Source of the DNA: a bacterium
GTDB taxonomy: Bacteria; SZUA-79; Acidulodesulfobacterales; Acidulodesulfobacteraceae
Direction of reading: 5' to 3'
Assembly (NCBI GenBank): GCA_021800805.1
Contig: JAJYYR010000003.1
Span: 62,001 to 126,000 of the forward strand
DNA: 64,000 nucleotides
Shown here: positions 17,957 through 26,543 of the stretch, in pieces
Layout of the letters: every line of letters begins with the position of its first letter
Position numbering within the stretch: the first letter of the stretch is position 1
Made by a program: the position numbers and the translations under genes
The notes under the pieces: generated by a model
Told to the model about the DNA's origin: nothing
Databases searched by the model: none
Seen by the model: only the letters and a program-made list of their open reading frames with translations

Positions 17957-19870
17957 ATGATAAAACCGCTTAAAAAAATTTATTTGCCGTTTATTACGTT
18001 AATTTTATCGGGATTATTAAATTTAGGATGGGTAAATTCTAACCATAATATATGTTATGCTTTAGAAATCCCATCGGCTGCATCTTCAAAAATTTTATTG
18101 GATTATACTCATGAAACGATTACTAAAAATTATGAAGACGTTATGACCGAACACGAAATAATAAAAATAATGAACAAGAAAGGCATTAAGAAATATTCAT
18201 CCCTAACCTTTCCTTTTTCTAAAAAAAACCAGAAACTCAAAGTATATTTTATTAAAATAATCCAGCCGAACGGAAATATTATACATATTAACACGAATCT
18301 ATTAAAGACCGTAACGGCGCCGTTTAATCCCGAAGCCCCTATTTTTTCCAATCAATTATTAAAAACAATACAGCTTCCCGGCGTGGTTAAAGGTTCGATA
18401 ATCGATTATAAATATCAAACCACAGTCATAAAGCCTTATATGAAAAATAATTTTTTCACGGAAGATTATTTCGGGGGACTTTCTCCTTTGAAAAAATCGG
18501 TCTATAAATTAACGATACCCAAAGGATTATATTACCGATATGCCGAATACGGATTAAAAGAAAAACCGGAAATAATTAAAACCCCTCTGAATACGACGCT
18601 TGTCTGGTCGCTCTGGAACAGAAAAAAAATAACCCCGGAAGAAATGGGTCCCGGAGAATCGTTTATCGTTCCCCATGTTATGATTTCTTCGGTAAAATCA
18701 TGGAACAAGGTTGCTTTATGGTATGCGCATCTTACAAAAGATATAATAAAGCCGGGCGGGGAACTCAATAACTATATAAATAAATTGGTTTATTCAAAAA
18801 AAACGAAATTAAAAAAAATAAAAGCGATATATAACTTTACGGCAAAAAAAATTAGATACGTCGGATACGAATTCGGAATAGACGGATACAAGCCGAGTAA
18901 CGTAAATTCTATTTTTAAAAACAGGTTCGGGGACTGCAAAGACCATGCTACTCTTTTTTCGTCGATGTTGAAACGGATAGGCGTAAAAGCATATCCGGTC
19001 CTTATACCCACGACCGAAATTCCTAATATGAATCCGTATATCCCTACGCCTTTTGTTTTCGATCATGAAATAACGGCTATTAAGTTAAAATCGGGTAAAT
19101 TTATGTTTGCCGATACTACGTCTAACGTTACTACTTTCGGCGACCTTCCCCCGATGGATCAGGGCAGAAACGTATTGATACTCGTTAACGGCAAAGGAAT
19201 AATCGCTGAAACCCCGATATTCCCTCCGGTAATAAATAACATATCCGTAAAAGAATATGCATCGGTTTCGGACGAAGGGACATTAAACGTAAAATCATCC
19301 ATCGTTTACTCAGGGGCATACGATATGTATAAAAGATACCTCTACTCGTCTTTGTCTAAAAGAAAAAAAAGGGACGGTATCTTAAAAAAAGTTATGTTTA
19401 TAGTGCCTAATGCAAATCTCACCGGCTACTCTATTAAAAACGGCGACAGTCTTACAAAACCGTATATAGAAAATTTTTCGTTCACCGCAAAAAATTATTC
19501 CGGAAAAAACGGCAATACGATTGTAATAAAAATCCCTTTAAGAACAAGAACGGAATTAACAAAAATAACGGCTATGGATAAAAGAAAGTATGCTTTAAAA
19601 TTCGGATATAATTTTTCGGAAAAGACCGCGGTTCATTTAAGTTTTCCAAAAAATTATAAAATAGTTTTTATTCCTAAAACCGTACATATTAAAAACGCCG
19701 CCGGGTCTTTCGCTACAAGCTATTCGGTAAAAAATAATACCGTAATTTTCCGTTCGTATTTTTCCGTAAACGGTTATAAAATAGAACCGGAAGACTATTC
19801 CGCTGCAAAAAAATTGTTTAACGGCGCAATAAAAACTTTAAACGACCAAGTTATGATATTTCATGAATAA
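17957..19870 (+). CDS. Exported DUF3857 / transglutaminase-like protein
   Basis: 637 residues with an N-terminal hydrophobic signal (about 9-27). A DUF3857 domain follows (about 50-230: GSIIDYKYQTTV, FGGLSPLKKSVYKLTIP), then a transglutaminase-like core (about 280-400) with Cys in NRFGDCKDHATLF, His in FVFDHEITAI and Asp in MFADTTS, so the Cys-His-Asp triad is complete. The rest is beta-rich, as in the DUF3858-type tail. These proteins are periplasmic in many Gram-negatives and their substrates are unknown. GGAG precedes the ATG. It overlaps the adenosyltransferase gene by 8 bp. Confidence 0.82.
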   Translation: MIKPLKKIYLPFITLILSGLLNLGWVNSNHNICYALEIPSAASSKILLDYTHETITKNYEDVMTEHEIIKIMNKKGIKKYSSLTFPFSKKNQKLKVYFIKIIQPNGNIIHINTNLLKTVTAPFNPEAPIFSNQLLKTIQLPGVVKGSIIDYKYQTTVIKPYMKNNFFTEDYFGGLSPLKKSVYKLTIPKGLYYRYAEYGLKEKPEIIKTPLNTTLVWSLWNRKKITPEEMGPGESFIVPHVMISSVKSWNKVALWYAHLTKDIIKPGGELNNYINKLVYSKKTKLKKIKAIYNFTAKKIRYVGYEFGIDGYKPSNVNSIFKNRFGDCKDHATLFSSMLKRIGVKAYPVLIPTTEIPNMNPYIPTPFVFDHEITAIKLKSGKFMFADTTSNVTTFGDLPPMDQGRNVLILVNGKGIIAETPIFPPVINNISVKEYASVSDEGTLNVKSSIVYSGAYDMYKRYLYSSLSKRKKRDGILKKVMFIVPNANLTGYSIKNGDSLTKPYIENFSFTAKNYSGKNGNTIVIKIPLRTRTELTKITAMDKRKYALKFGYNFSEKTAVHLSFPKNYKIVFIPKTVHIKNAAGSFATSYSVKNNTVIFRSYFSVNGYKIEPEDYSAAKKLFNGAIKTLNDQVMIFHE

Positions 19871-20453
19871 TAAAAATCTTTCCGTTCATAATAACTGGTT
19901 TAAAGAAATTTCTTCGGAAAAATCTTTAGAAGTCGGCATGGTTCAGGTTTATACCGGCAACGGAAAAGGAAAAACTACGGCGGCTCTCGGACAGGCGCTT
20001 AGGGCAAGCGGGCATAACATAAAATCATTAATAATCCAATTTTTAAAGGGCGGCTCATATTCGGGAGAGGTCAAAGCAATAGAAAACTGCATTCCGCTTA
20101 TTAAAATATATCAGGCGGGAAGTCCTTTTTTTGTAAATAAGGATAAAATATCGGAAAAAGATATAGATTCAAACAGAAAAGGACTGGCGCTTGCGGAAGA
20201 TACCGCCTGCGGAGAAAACGATACCGGCATATTGGTGCTGGACGAAATTAACGTCGCGATAAATTTAGGCATAATAAAGACGGAAGAAATTATAAGATTA
20301 ATAAAGAACAAACGGCCGGATATAGAATTGATACTTACCGGAAGAAATGCTCCCATAGAGATACTGGATATTGCCGATTTAGTCACGGAAATGAGAGAAA
20401 TAAAACATTATTATAATAAAAATATTCATTCCAGAACCGGAATAGAAAAATAA
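19863..20453 (+). CDS. cobO: Corrinoid (cob(I)alamin) adenosyltransferase, CobA/BtuR type
   Basis: Transfers adenosyl from ATP to reduced corrinoid to make the coenzyme B12 form. The P-loop GNGKGKTTA at 32-40 is the CobA/CobO/BtuR signature. VLDEINVAINLGII holds the Walker B-like Asp, and ELILTGRNAPIEILDIADLVTEM is characteristic. 196 aa is typical. B12 is expected in an organism using corrinoid-dependent C1 chemistry, but no other cobalamin gene is nearby. Its pairing with the DUF3857 gene (8-bp overlap) has no clear functional meaning. Confidence 0.92.
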   Translation: MNNKNLSVHNNWFKEISSEKSLEVGMVQVYTGNGKGKTTAALGQALRASGHNIKSLIIQFLKGGSYSGEVKAIENCIPLIKIYQAGSPFFVNKDKISEKDIDSNRKGLALAEDTACGENDTGILVLDEINVAINLGIIKTEEIIRLIKNKRPDIELILTGRNAPIEILDIADLVTEMREIKHYYNKNIHSRTGIEK

Positions 20454-20475
20454 TACCGCGAAGGATAAATATAAA

Positions 20476-20505
20476 TTGATTTTTTACCATGTTGTGTATT
20501 ATAAT
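20476..20505 (+). promoter_or_regulatory. Sigma-70 promoter before malate dehydrogenase
   Basis: TTGATT (20476-20481), an 18-bp spacer and TATAAT (20500-20505). The leader to the ATG at 20544 is about 32 nt and contains the Shine-Dalgarno sequence CGGAGG. It marks mdh as a separately started unit. Confidence 0.6.
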
Positions 20506-20543
20506 AATGAAACTTTAAACTAAAGAACACGGAGGCTACTTTA

Positions 20544-21476
20544 ATGAAAGTAAGCATAATCGGCGCAGGCAGGCTTGGGGCAACCCTTGCATATACACTT
20601 ACTCTCAAGGATATAGTAAGAGAGGTTACTCTTATAGATATAAACCATAATCTATCGAGAGGCGAGATGCTCGACATTTCGCACGGGATTTCGCTTACCG
20701 GTTATACGAGAGTGAAAACCGCCGACTACGACTCCGTAAAAGATGCCGATATTATAGTTATAACGGCGGGCATTCCGAGAAAACCCGGGGAATCGCGACT
20801 CGACCTTAACAAAAAAAATGTCCACATATTAAAAGATATAGTAAATAACATTACTAAATATAATAAAAATGCAATTCTTTTCGTAGTATCTAATCCCGTA
20901 GATATAATGACCTATGTTGCATACAAGGTTTCGGGCTTCGAAAGAAAAAAAGTTTTCGGAATGGGAACGATGCTCGATACGACGAGGCTGCGTTCGGCGG
21001 TCGGGTCGTTTTTCGACTTAAATCCGAAAGACGTCGATATAATGTTTCTGGGCGAACACGGGGACAGTATGACTCCGGTTTTTTCGCTTGCAGGCATAAA
21101 CAGCGTGCCTTTAAGCTCTATACCGGGATACGACAAGAAAAAGCTCGAAGAAATCGCCGAACATTCCAGAACCTGCGCAGCGGAAGTAATCGCCCTAAAA
21201 GGCGGAACGATATTTGCCCCGGCAGTCGTTATGGCGGAAATTATAGAATCTATGGTTAAGGACAGAAGGCAGATAATGCCTCTATCCGTTTACTTAGAGG
21301 ACTATTACGGAATCAGCGGTATATATACGGGCGTTCCGGCAATCCTCTCTAAAGACGGCATAGAAACTGTAATCAAACCGCCGCTTAACGAAAAAGAAAT
21401 AGAAGGGCTTAAAGGCTCCGCATCCGTAATACAGAATGCGATAAAAGACTTAAAGGACGGCGGGTTTATAGATTAA
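20544..21476 (+). CDS. mdh: Malate dehydrogenase (LDH-like family)
   Basis: NAD-dependent 2-hydroxyacid dehydrogenase of the LDH/MDH superfamily. The N-terminal Rossmann motif is GAGRLG (7-12), and LIDIN has the Asp that selects NAD. The substrate-loop residue is Arg (AGIPRKPGESR), as in malate dehydrogenases; lactate dehydrogenases have Gln there. The catalytic His lies in FLGEHGDS, and the Asp/Arg pair in DTTRLRSAVG. 310 aa is normal. Other parts of the loop (GESRLDL) look LDH-like, typical of this MDH group. It catalyses malate/oxaloacetate interconversion in central carbon metabolism. Confidence 0.88.
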   Translation: MKVSIIGAGRLGATLAYTLTLKDIVREVTLIDINHNLSRGEMLDISHGISLTGYTRVKTADYDSVKDADIIVITAGIPRKPGESRLDLNKKNVHILKDIVNNITKYNKNAILFVVSNPVDIMTYVAYKVSGFERKKVFGMGTMLDTTRLRSAVGSFFDLNPKDVDIMFLGEHGDSMTPVFSLAGINSVPLSSIPGYDKKKLEEIAEHSRTCAAEVIALKGGTIFAPAVVMAEIIESMVKDRRQIMPLSVYLEDYYGISGIYTGVPAILSKDGIETVIKPPLNEKEIEGLKGSASVIQNAIKDLKDGGFID

Positions 21477-21507
21477 AATTAAATTAAGGGTTAGTACCGC
21501 AATTCTA

Positions 21508-22107
21508 CTAATTAATCGTGCGCGGGTGGTCGGCGAAATCAAATCTGCCGCTTGAAAGACCCCATATGTCTCCCGAACTTTTTCCAGACTTATTTTCGTT
21601 AACGGACGTTATCCTAAATCTTCCCGTATGCATTTGAAGACAGTAAATATTTAGATATAGCACATAATCGTTCATTAGGTTTAAACTTCTTGTAAAACTC
21701 TTTTCCATCGAAAAAACCGAAATATTTACGCGCCCTTTATTTACCGAAAAGGATTTTATGCCTGTTTTGCCGAACCTGCGAATCGACAAAAGATAAAGCA
21801 GATATGAAACGTTAACCTGATTTTTGGCGACTTTTCTGAAAAATACGAGATTTGTTTTAATCTTATTGGACTTTGTTATATCGCTTTTTAATTGAAAATT
21901 TAAATTATTTAAAATTTTATCGTATTTATTGAAATAATTAATATAAGACGCATATAAAAAAATAATAATCGACCAAGACACGACAATTAAAAAGATAAAA
22001 ATGCCCAGTTTAAGAAAATAGTTTGACCTAAAATCTTTTTTATTTAAACCGCTTCCGAGTATTTTTTCTAAATCCGAATGGAAATCGGGTTCCTTAATAT
22101 CCGCCAT
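21508..22107 (-). CDS. Unknown single-pass membrane protein, PilN/PilO-like topology
   Basis: About 199 residues from ATG 22107, chosen because AAGGAG lies ten bases upstream; the frame stays open to a TTG at 22134. A cytoplasmic head of about 35 residues is followed by one transmembrane helix (GIFIFLIVVSWSIIIFLYA), a predicted coiled-coil stretch (about 60-95) and a small domain beginning YLLYLLSI. This layout recalls the type IV pilus/type II secretion proteins PilN or GspL-C, but sequence identity is not recognisable. It stands alone between mdh and tRNA-Leu(CAA), convergent with mdh. Confidence 0.55.
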   Translation of the reverse strand: MADIKEPDFHSDLEKILGSGLNKKDFRSNYFLKLGIFIFLIVVSWSIIIFLYASYINYFNKYDKILNNLNFQLKSDITKSNKIKTNLVFFRKVAKNQVNVSYLLYLLSIRRFGKTGIKSFSVNKGRVNISVFSMEKSFTRSLNLMNDYVLYLNIYCLQMHTGRFRITSVNENKSGKSSGDIWGLSSGRFDFADHPRTIN

Positions 22108-22208
22108 ATAAATTATACTCCTTAAATTGCGCAAATAAAAAAAATGTTTATGTTTAATTAATTTATATCATATAATTTAATTTTTGTAAAATAGACAAAA
22201 TTGTTTTC

Positions 22209-22237
22209 TTGAATTTTAATCCATTATATTGTAAAAT
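22209..22237 (+). promoter_or_regulatory. Sigma-70 promoter of tRNA-Leu(CAA)
   Basis: TTGAAT (22209-22214), a 17-bp spacer and TAAAAT (22232-22237), about 27 bases upstream of the mature tRNA 5' end. Confidence 0.55.
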
Positions 22238-22264
22238 TTTAACAGCAAAATAATCCTGTTTTAA

Positions 22265-22351
22265 GCCGAAGTGGTGGAATTGGTAGACGCACCGGACTCA
22301 AAATCCGGCGGGAGCAATCCCATGGGGGTTCGATTCCCCCCTTCGGCACCA
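22265..22351 (+). tRNA. tRNA-Leu (anticodon CAA)
   Basis: 87-nt class II tRNA. Acceptor stem GCCGAAG/CTTCGGC (22265-22271 with 22341-22347), discriminator A, encoded CCA ending at 22351. The anticodon stem CCGGA/TCCGG encloses CTCAAAA with CAA at 22299-22301. A long variable arm and T-loop GGTTCGATTCC are present. It reads UUG codons. Confidence 0.97.
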
Positions 22352-22390
22352 CTGTAAATCTCATAGACGGTTTCATGCTTAAATAACGGT

Positions 22391-23458
22391 TTAAAATTTT
22401 GCCCTCATATACTGTTTCGGCCATTCTATATCTACGCCGAGTTTATGCGCCGCCATAAGGGGCCAGTAAGGATTTCTCAACAACTCCCTGCCCATCTCTA
22501 CCATATCCGCCGTTCCGGAGCTTAATATAAAATCGGCAAATTCCGGTTTTGTAATAAGCCCGACCCCCGAAACCGCAATTCCCGCTTTTTCCCTTATCTC
22601 TTTCGCAAAACCGAGCTGATAGCCGTAATATATATTCATTTTGGCATTAGGCGCTATTCCCCCCGAAGAGCAGTCAATCAAAGAAACTCCGGCTTCTTTC
22701 AACATTCCTGCTAAAATAACCGCCGAATCTATATCAAACCCGCCTTCTACCCAATCTACCGCGGAAATCCTCACAAAAATAGGCTTATTCTTATGCCAAC
22801 CCGTCCTTTTTATTTCGTCTATTACTTCCAACAGCAGTCTTGCCCTATTTTCAAGACTTCCGCCATACTTATCTTTTCTTTTGTTGGATAAGGGCGATAA
22901 AAACTCGTTTATCAAATACCCGTGAGCCGCATGTATTTCTATGACGTCGAAGCCTGCCTTATCGGCATTTTTCGCTCCGTTTGCAAAATCTTTTATAACC
23001 TTTTTAATATCGTTTTCATCCATTTCTTTTGGAACGGGATAACCCTCGTTAAACGGTATAGGGCTCGGCGCAAGCACCTGCCATGCCCCTTCTTCCGGCT
23101 TTAAGGGATTATCTCCGAGCCACGGAGCATTCGTCGAAGCTTTTCTTCCGGCATGGGCCAGCTGAATCCCCATCGCCGACCCGCAGGATTTGCAAAATTC
23201 TACTATAGGCTTAAAAGCCTCCGCCTGCTTTTCGTTCCATATCCCTGCGTCATAAGGGCTGATCCTTCCTTCCGGACTGACGCCGGTAGCTTCGACTATA
23301 ATTAAACCCACGCCGCCGACGGCTCTTGCGCCAAGATGCGCCGCGTGGAAAGTTCCTACGATACCGTCCGTTGCCGAATACATACACATAGGCGCCATCA
23401 TTATTCTATTTTTAATTTTAATCCCGTCGATTTCCAAAGGTTCAAAGAGCATTCTCAT
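22391..23458 (-). CDS. NADH:flavin oxidoreductase, Old Yellow Enzyme family (YqjM-like)
   Basis: 355-residue FMN TIM barrel. It starts with FEPLEIDGIKIKNRIMMAPMCMYSA, and the Cys in this N-terminal loop is typical of the thermophilic-like YqjM class. HAGRKAS and EIHAAHGYLINEFLSP with NKRKDKYGGSLENR are the family signatures. These enzymes reduce activated C=C bonds with NAD(P)H; the natural substrate is unknown. It has no 4Fe-4S or C-terminal domain, so it is not a 2,4-dienoyl-CoA reductase. It has its own extended -10 promoter, divergent from ispF, and GGAGGGTGG before the ATG. Confidence 0.88.
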   Translation of the reverse strand: MRMLFEPLEIDGIKIKNRIMMAPMCMYSATDGIVGTFHAAHLGARAVGGVGLIIVEATGVSPEGRISPYDAGIWNEKQAEAFKPIVEFCKSCGSAMGIQLAHAGRKASTNAPWLGDNPLKPEEGAWQVLAPSPIPFNEGYPVPKEMDENDIKKVIKDFANGAKNADKAGFDVIEIHAAHGYLINEFLSPLSNKRKDKYGGSLENRARLLLEVIDEIKRTGWHKNKPIFVRISAVDWVEGGFDIDSAVILAGMLKEAGVSLIDCSSGGIAPNAKMNIYYGYQLGFAKEIREKAGIAVSGVGLITKPEFADFILSSGTADMVEMGRELLRNPYWPLMAAHKLGVDIEWPKQYMRAKF

Positions 23459-23506
23459 GATTATCCACCCTCCTTTTTATTTTAAATTATCGTTCATTTT
23501 TATTTG

Positions 23507-23515
23507 ATTATATCA
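23507..23515 (-). promoter_or_regulatory. Extended -10 promoter of the OYE-family gene
   Basis: On the minus strand the sequence reads TGATATAAT, a TGn-TATAAT extended -10 box (plus coordinates 23507-23515), with no convincing -35. The leader to the ATG at 23458 is about 40 nt. It lies back to back with the ispF promoter. Confidence 0.55.
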
Positions 23516-23542
23516 CATTTTTTACCCGCTGAACCGCCGTTA

Positions 23543-23551
23543 TGGTATAAT
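23543..23551 (+). promoter_or_regulatory. Extended -10 promoter of ispF-ispD, predicted leaderless
   Basis: TGGTATAAT at 23543-23551 is a perfect TGn-TATAAT extended -10 box. The ispF ATG begins at 23560, eight bases after the hexamer, close to the expected transcription start. There is no Shine-Dalgarno sequence, so a leaderless or near-leaderless mRNA is predicted. Confidence 0.65.
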
Positions 23552-23559
23552 TATTTAAA

Positions 23560-24072
23560 ATGAATAACATAAGGATAGGAAGCGGCTACGACATACACAA
23601 ATTTTTAGAAATTGCGCTTTTCGAAAATGCCGCCAAAAAATTATACCTCGGGGGCGTACTTATCGATGGACATATAGGAGTTGCCGCTCATTCAGACGGC
23701 GACGTCGTCCTTCACTCCCTCACCGATGCCCTTCTGGGAGCGTTATGCCTTCCCGATATCGGCGTTCTTTACCCCGACAATCTCAAATCTACTAAAGGCA
23801 TTAACAGCATCGAAATATTAAAATATGCTTACAAATTGGTGCAGGGCAAAGGATACGGTTTAGTAAACGCCGATATTACGGTCGTAACCCAGACGCCCAA
23901 AATTTCCGTATATAAAGATAATATGATAGAATCCGTATCTTCCGCTTTAGACGTCGATAAATCGCGCATAAATATCAAAGGAAAAACAAAAGAAGGACTG
24001 GACTCCGTCGGCAAACAGAAAGCAATCGAGTGTTTCAGCGTTTGCCTGTTGTCGTCGGAACAAAAAAAATGA
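23560..24072 (+). CDS. ispF: 2-C-methyl-D-erythritol 2,4-cyclodiphosphate synthase
   Basis: MEP-pathway enzyme that cyclises CDP-ME-2-phosphate with loss of CMP. The metal ligands are D11 and H13 in GSGYDIHKF and the His in AAHSDGDVVLHSL. DIGVLYPD, NADITVVTQTPKI and KTKEGLDSVGKQKAIEC complete the family pattern. 170 aa is slightly longer than the usual 157-160. Its stop overlaps the ispD start as ATGA, so translation is coupled. IspF and IspD act two steps apart and are often clustered or fused. Confidence 0.95.
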   Translation: MNNIRIGSGYDIHKFLEIALFENAAKKLYLGGVLIDGHIGVAAHSDGDVVLHSLTDALLGALCLPDIGVLYPDNLKSTKGINSIEILKYAYKLVQGKGYGLVNADITVVTQTPKISVYKDNMIESVSSALDVDKSRINIKGKTKEGLDSVGKQKAIECFSVCLLSSEQKK

Positions 24073-24866
24073 AAATTTACGCCGTGCTGCTTGCCGCCGG
24101 AACAGGTTCTCGAACCGGATTTGCAATGCCCAAACAGCTTATAAAAATTAATGGAAAGGAAATTATTCTCCGCAGTCTCGAAATTTTTTTAAAATCAAAA
24201 ATTAATTTCGAAGCAGTTATCATAACTACGCCGCCGTCCTCCGTTTTTAAATTTAACTGGAACGATTTTTTTGAAAAAAATCTCAGGGAAGACGAAATGA
24301 AAAAATTGCGGATAATAACCGGGGGAGGAACAAGACAGCAGTCTGTCGACAATTCTATCAAATATTTAGAGGGCATCGTCGCGGGAGAAGATATGGAAAA
24401 AGAAAACGCCGTCGTTTTTATCCACGACTCTGCAAGGCCCTTTGTAACCGAAGCGGAACTGCATTTATTACTTGATAAAACCGTAAGCCACGGCGCCGCT
24501 TTTCTATGTTCCGATGTAACCGAAACTATCAAAGAAATTAATCCCGAAAATAAAAACGAAATTACATTGTCAAACCCCATAAAGCTTAAAACTATTAAAA
24601 GGGATTATTTAATATCGGCTAAAACTCCGCAGGTATTTAAGTTTAAATTGATAGAAAGAGCTTTAGTCAAAGCAACGGCTGAAAATTTTATATCGACCGA
24701 CGACATTTCCCTACTGGAAAATTTAGGTCTAACCGCCGTGCCGATAACGGCTACCGATATGAACATGAAAATAACGTCGGCGATAGACATCGAAATAGCA
24801 GAACTGCTCTTAAACAGGTTCGATAAACTATCCGACGCTAATCTTTCCGGCAATAAGGGGAATTAA
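24069..24866 (+). CDS. ispD: 2-C-methyl-D-erythritol 4-phosphate cytidylyltransferase
   Basis: Adds CMP from CTP to MEP. The N-terminal nucleotide-binding motif AAGTGSRTGFAMPKQ begins at about residue 8, and HDSARPFV supplies the metal-binding region. KTPQVFK and the C-terminal TDMNMKIT are family features. I place the start at ATG 24069, overlapping the ispF stop by four bases; the frame extends upstream to 24030 but would add 13 unconserved residues. It meets the PIN/TRAM gene tail to tail with a 4-bp overlap. Confidence 0.93.
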   Translation: MKIYAVLLAAGTGSRTGFAMPKQLIKINGKEIILRSLEIFLKSKINFEAVIITTPPSSVFKFNWNDFFEKNLREDEMKKLRIITGGGTRQQSVDNSIKYLEGIVAGEDMEKENAVVFIHDSARPFVTEAELHLLLDKTVSHGAAFLCSDVTETIKEINPENKNEITLSNPIKLKTIKRDYLISAKTPQVFKFKLIERALVKATAENFISTDDISLLENLGLTAVPITATDMNMKITSAIDIEIAELLLNRFDKLSDANLSGNKGN

Positions 24867-25924
24867 TTTACCGGCGCAGGATCTTTATCGTAATTTATTT
24901 TTGCAAATATCATCCTTCCGCTCGAAGTCTGTAAAATGCTTGTGACTACGACGTTAAGCTCGGAGCCGACAAGTTTAATGGCGTCTTCGACGACCACCAT
25001 TGTTCCGTCGTCCAAATAAGCAATACCCTGATTTTTCTCCCTGCCTTCTTTAGTTATCAATATGGTCATTATCTCCCCGGGAAGGAGAATAGGTCTTAGG
25101 GCTTTAACCAAATCGTTTATATTTAGGACTTTTAAGTTTCTAACCTGTGCCACTTTGTTAAGATTAAAGTCGGTGGTTATAATCTTGCCGTTTTTTTCTT
25201 TTGCAAATGCTATTAATTTTGCATCAACCTCTTTTATATTTGGATAATCGGCATCGGTAAACTCGATATTAATATTTTTATCTTCTCTTAGTTCTTTCAA
25301 TATATCTAAGCCTCTTCTCCCCTTTACCCTTTTAAGCGGATCCTGAGAATCCGCTATATGCTGAAGTTCATGCAAAACAAACGTAGGTATCACAAAAGTT
25401 CCGTCTATAAAACCTGTTTTTGAAACGTCTAGTATTCTTCCGTCAATTAAAGAACTCGTATCTATAACTTTATAGTTGCGACATTGTTCTCCGCCGCCGC
25501 TTCTACCCTGTCCATCTTTTGAATCGGACTGTTGTTTAGCTCCTATGCCGAAATCGTCGGACACTCTTAAGCCTATAATAAGCCCGAGATAGCCTGCTAC
25601 GAAGTTCACGAAAGCGTAAGTAACATATCCTAAATCGGAACCGGTAAAAAAAGATTTAAAAAGTTGATAAGTAATATAATTAATTATAAAAAGCCCGATG
25701 AAAAGACCTATCCCGCCAGTAAGAATTTTTTTAGTGGAAATGAATTCCATATTTTTTTCAACGGAAACTACGATAAAACCTATTGTAAAACCGAATAAAA
25801 GCCCTACATACGATAAAAAATCGTTATGCCAGTATTCCTTACCTATTAAAAAACCTAAAATCGCAGAAATGAGAACCAGCATTATCCTTATAAAGAGGAT
25901 TGGTTTCTTATTAAAAATTTTCAT
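24863..25924 (-). CDS. PIN and TRAM domain membrane protein (YacL-like)
   Basis: Four N-terminal transmembrane helices (about 8-28, 34-52, 66-88 and 100-120) are followed by a PIN nuclease-fold domain beginning DTSSLIDGRI (about 151-160), with further acidic residues in LQHIADSQD and IITTDFNLNKVA. A C-terminal TRAM domain (GIAYLDDGTMVVVEDA) completes it. Members are membrane-tethered proteins resembling B. subtilis YacL; nuclease activity is plausible but not shown for this one. YacL-type genes commonly neighbour carD and ispD/ispF, as here, although here carD and yacL converge on ispFD. Confidence 0.85.
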   Translation of the reverse strand: MKIFNKKPILFIRIMLVLISAILGFLIGKEYWHNDFLSYVGLLFGFTIGFIVVSVEKNMEFISTKKILTGGIGLFIGLFIINYITYQLFKSFFTGSDLGYVTYAFVNFVAGYLGLIIGLRVSDDFGIGAKQQSDSKDGQGRSGGGEQCRNYKVIDTSSLIDGRILDVSKTGFIDGTFVIPTFVLHELQHIADSQDPLKRVKGRRGLDILKELREDKNINIEFTDADYPNIKEVDAKLIAFAKEKNGKIITTDFNLNKVAQVRNLKVLNINDLVKALRPILLPGEIMTILITKEGREKNQGIAYLDDGTMVVVEDAIKLVGSELNVVVTSILQTSSGRMIFAKINYDKDPAPVN

Positions 25925-25955
25925 TTATATTATTTAATTAATTATTTTTAGAATA

Positions 25956-26492
25956 CTAAGCGATTAAATTTAAATTAGAAGACTGAACCGGAGTAGCCGG
26001 AGTATGCATAAATATCTTTTTTATTTTTTCTTCTACGAAAGTTTCCGGTCTGTTCATTACCGTAGAAATCTCTTTGATAATTAAATGTTTTGCTTTTTCA
26101 AACATCTTTTTTTCGGCAAAAGACAACTCTTTCTCAGATTTTAAAATATAAAGATCCCTTAAAACTTCCGCTACTTCAAAAAGGCATGAAGAACATAGTT
26201 TTATATTGTAGCCGTTAAACCTTTTATTCCATGATTCTTTTCTTGCGAAAGGTTTTTTGGCGCATTTTTCTTCCAGCACGTCAAAAACTTTCTGTATCTC
26301 GTTTTCTTTAATAAGAAGACGGAGTCCCACTTCTGCCTCATTTTTAACGGGCACCATAATTTTCGCATTGTTTTCCAAAACTCTGATATTGTAAAAAGAC
26401 AATTCCGTAGAACCTATTTTCTGCTTAGAAATAGACTCTACTAAACAAACGCCGTACCCCGGATAAAATACAAACTCGTTTAAGTTCAACAT
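25956..26492 (-). CDS. carD: CarD/CdnL-family transcription regulator
   Basis: The N-terminal RNA-polymerase-interaction domain shows FYPGYGVCLVESI (about 8-20) and YNIRVLENNAKIMVPV. The C-terminal helical domain with RWxxR-like residues (SWNKRF) would contact DNA upstream of the -10 element. CarD proteins stabilise open complexes at rRNA and housekeeping promoters. 178 aa is typical. AAGGAGG precedes the ATG, and the gene lies between mqnE and the PIN/TRAM gene on the same strand. The C-terminal region also holds a CSSC pair (about 77-80) that is uncommon in the family. Confidence 0.85.
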   Translation of the reverse strand: MLNLNEFVFYPGYGVCLVESISKQKIGSTELSFYNIRVLENNAKIMVPVKNEAEVGLRLLIKENEIQKVFDVLEEKCAKKPFARKESWNKRFNGYNIKLCSSCLFEVAEVLRDLYILKSEKELSFAEKKMFEKAKHLIIKEISTVMNRPETFVEEKIKKIFMHTPATPVQSSNLNLIA

Positions 26493-26543
26493 TTTTAAGC
26501 CTCCTTAAACTTTTTAGTTCATTAAATTAATTAAAATAAAAAA

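Noticed and set aside
20544..21476. Lactate dehydrogenase
   Set aside because: The substrate-loop residue is Arg (PRKPG), as in malate dehydrogenase, instead of Gln.
22239..22424. Minus-strand ORF containing a PPWDCSRRILSPVRLPIPP-like peptide
   Set aside because: It is antisense to tRNA-Leu(CAA); this peptide type is a well-known false ORF from translating tRNA genes backwards.
24030..24068. Upstream extension of ispD
   Set aside because: The added 13 residues overlap ispF and precede the conserved start of the family; ATG 24069 gives the usual ATGA overlap.
24863..25924. Toxin of a VapC-type toxin-antitoxin pair
   Set aside because: The PIN domain is fused to four membrane helices and a TRAM domain, and no antitoxin gene adjoins it; this is the YacL-like housekeeping family.
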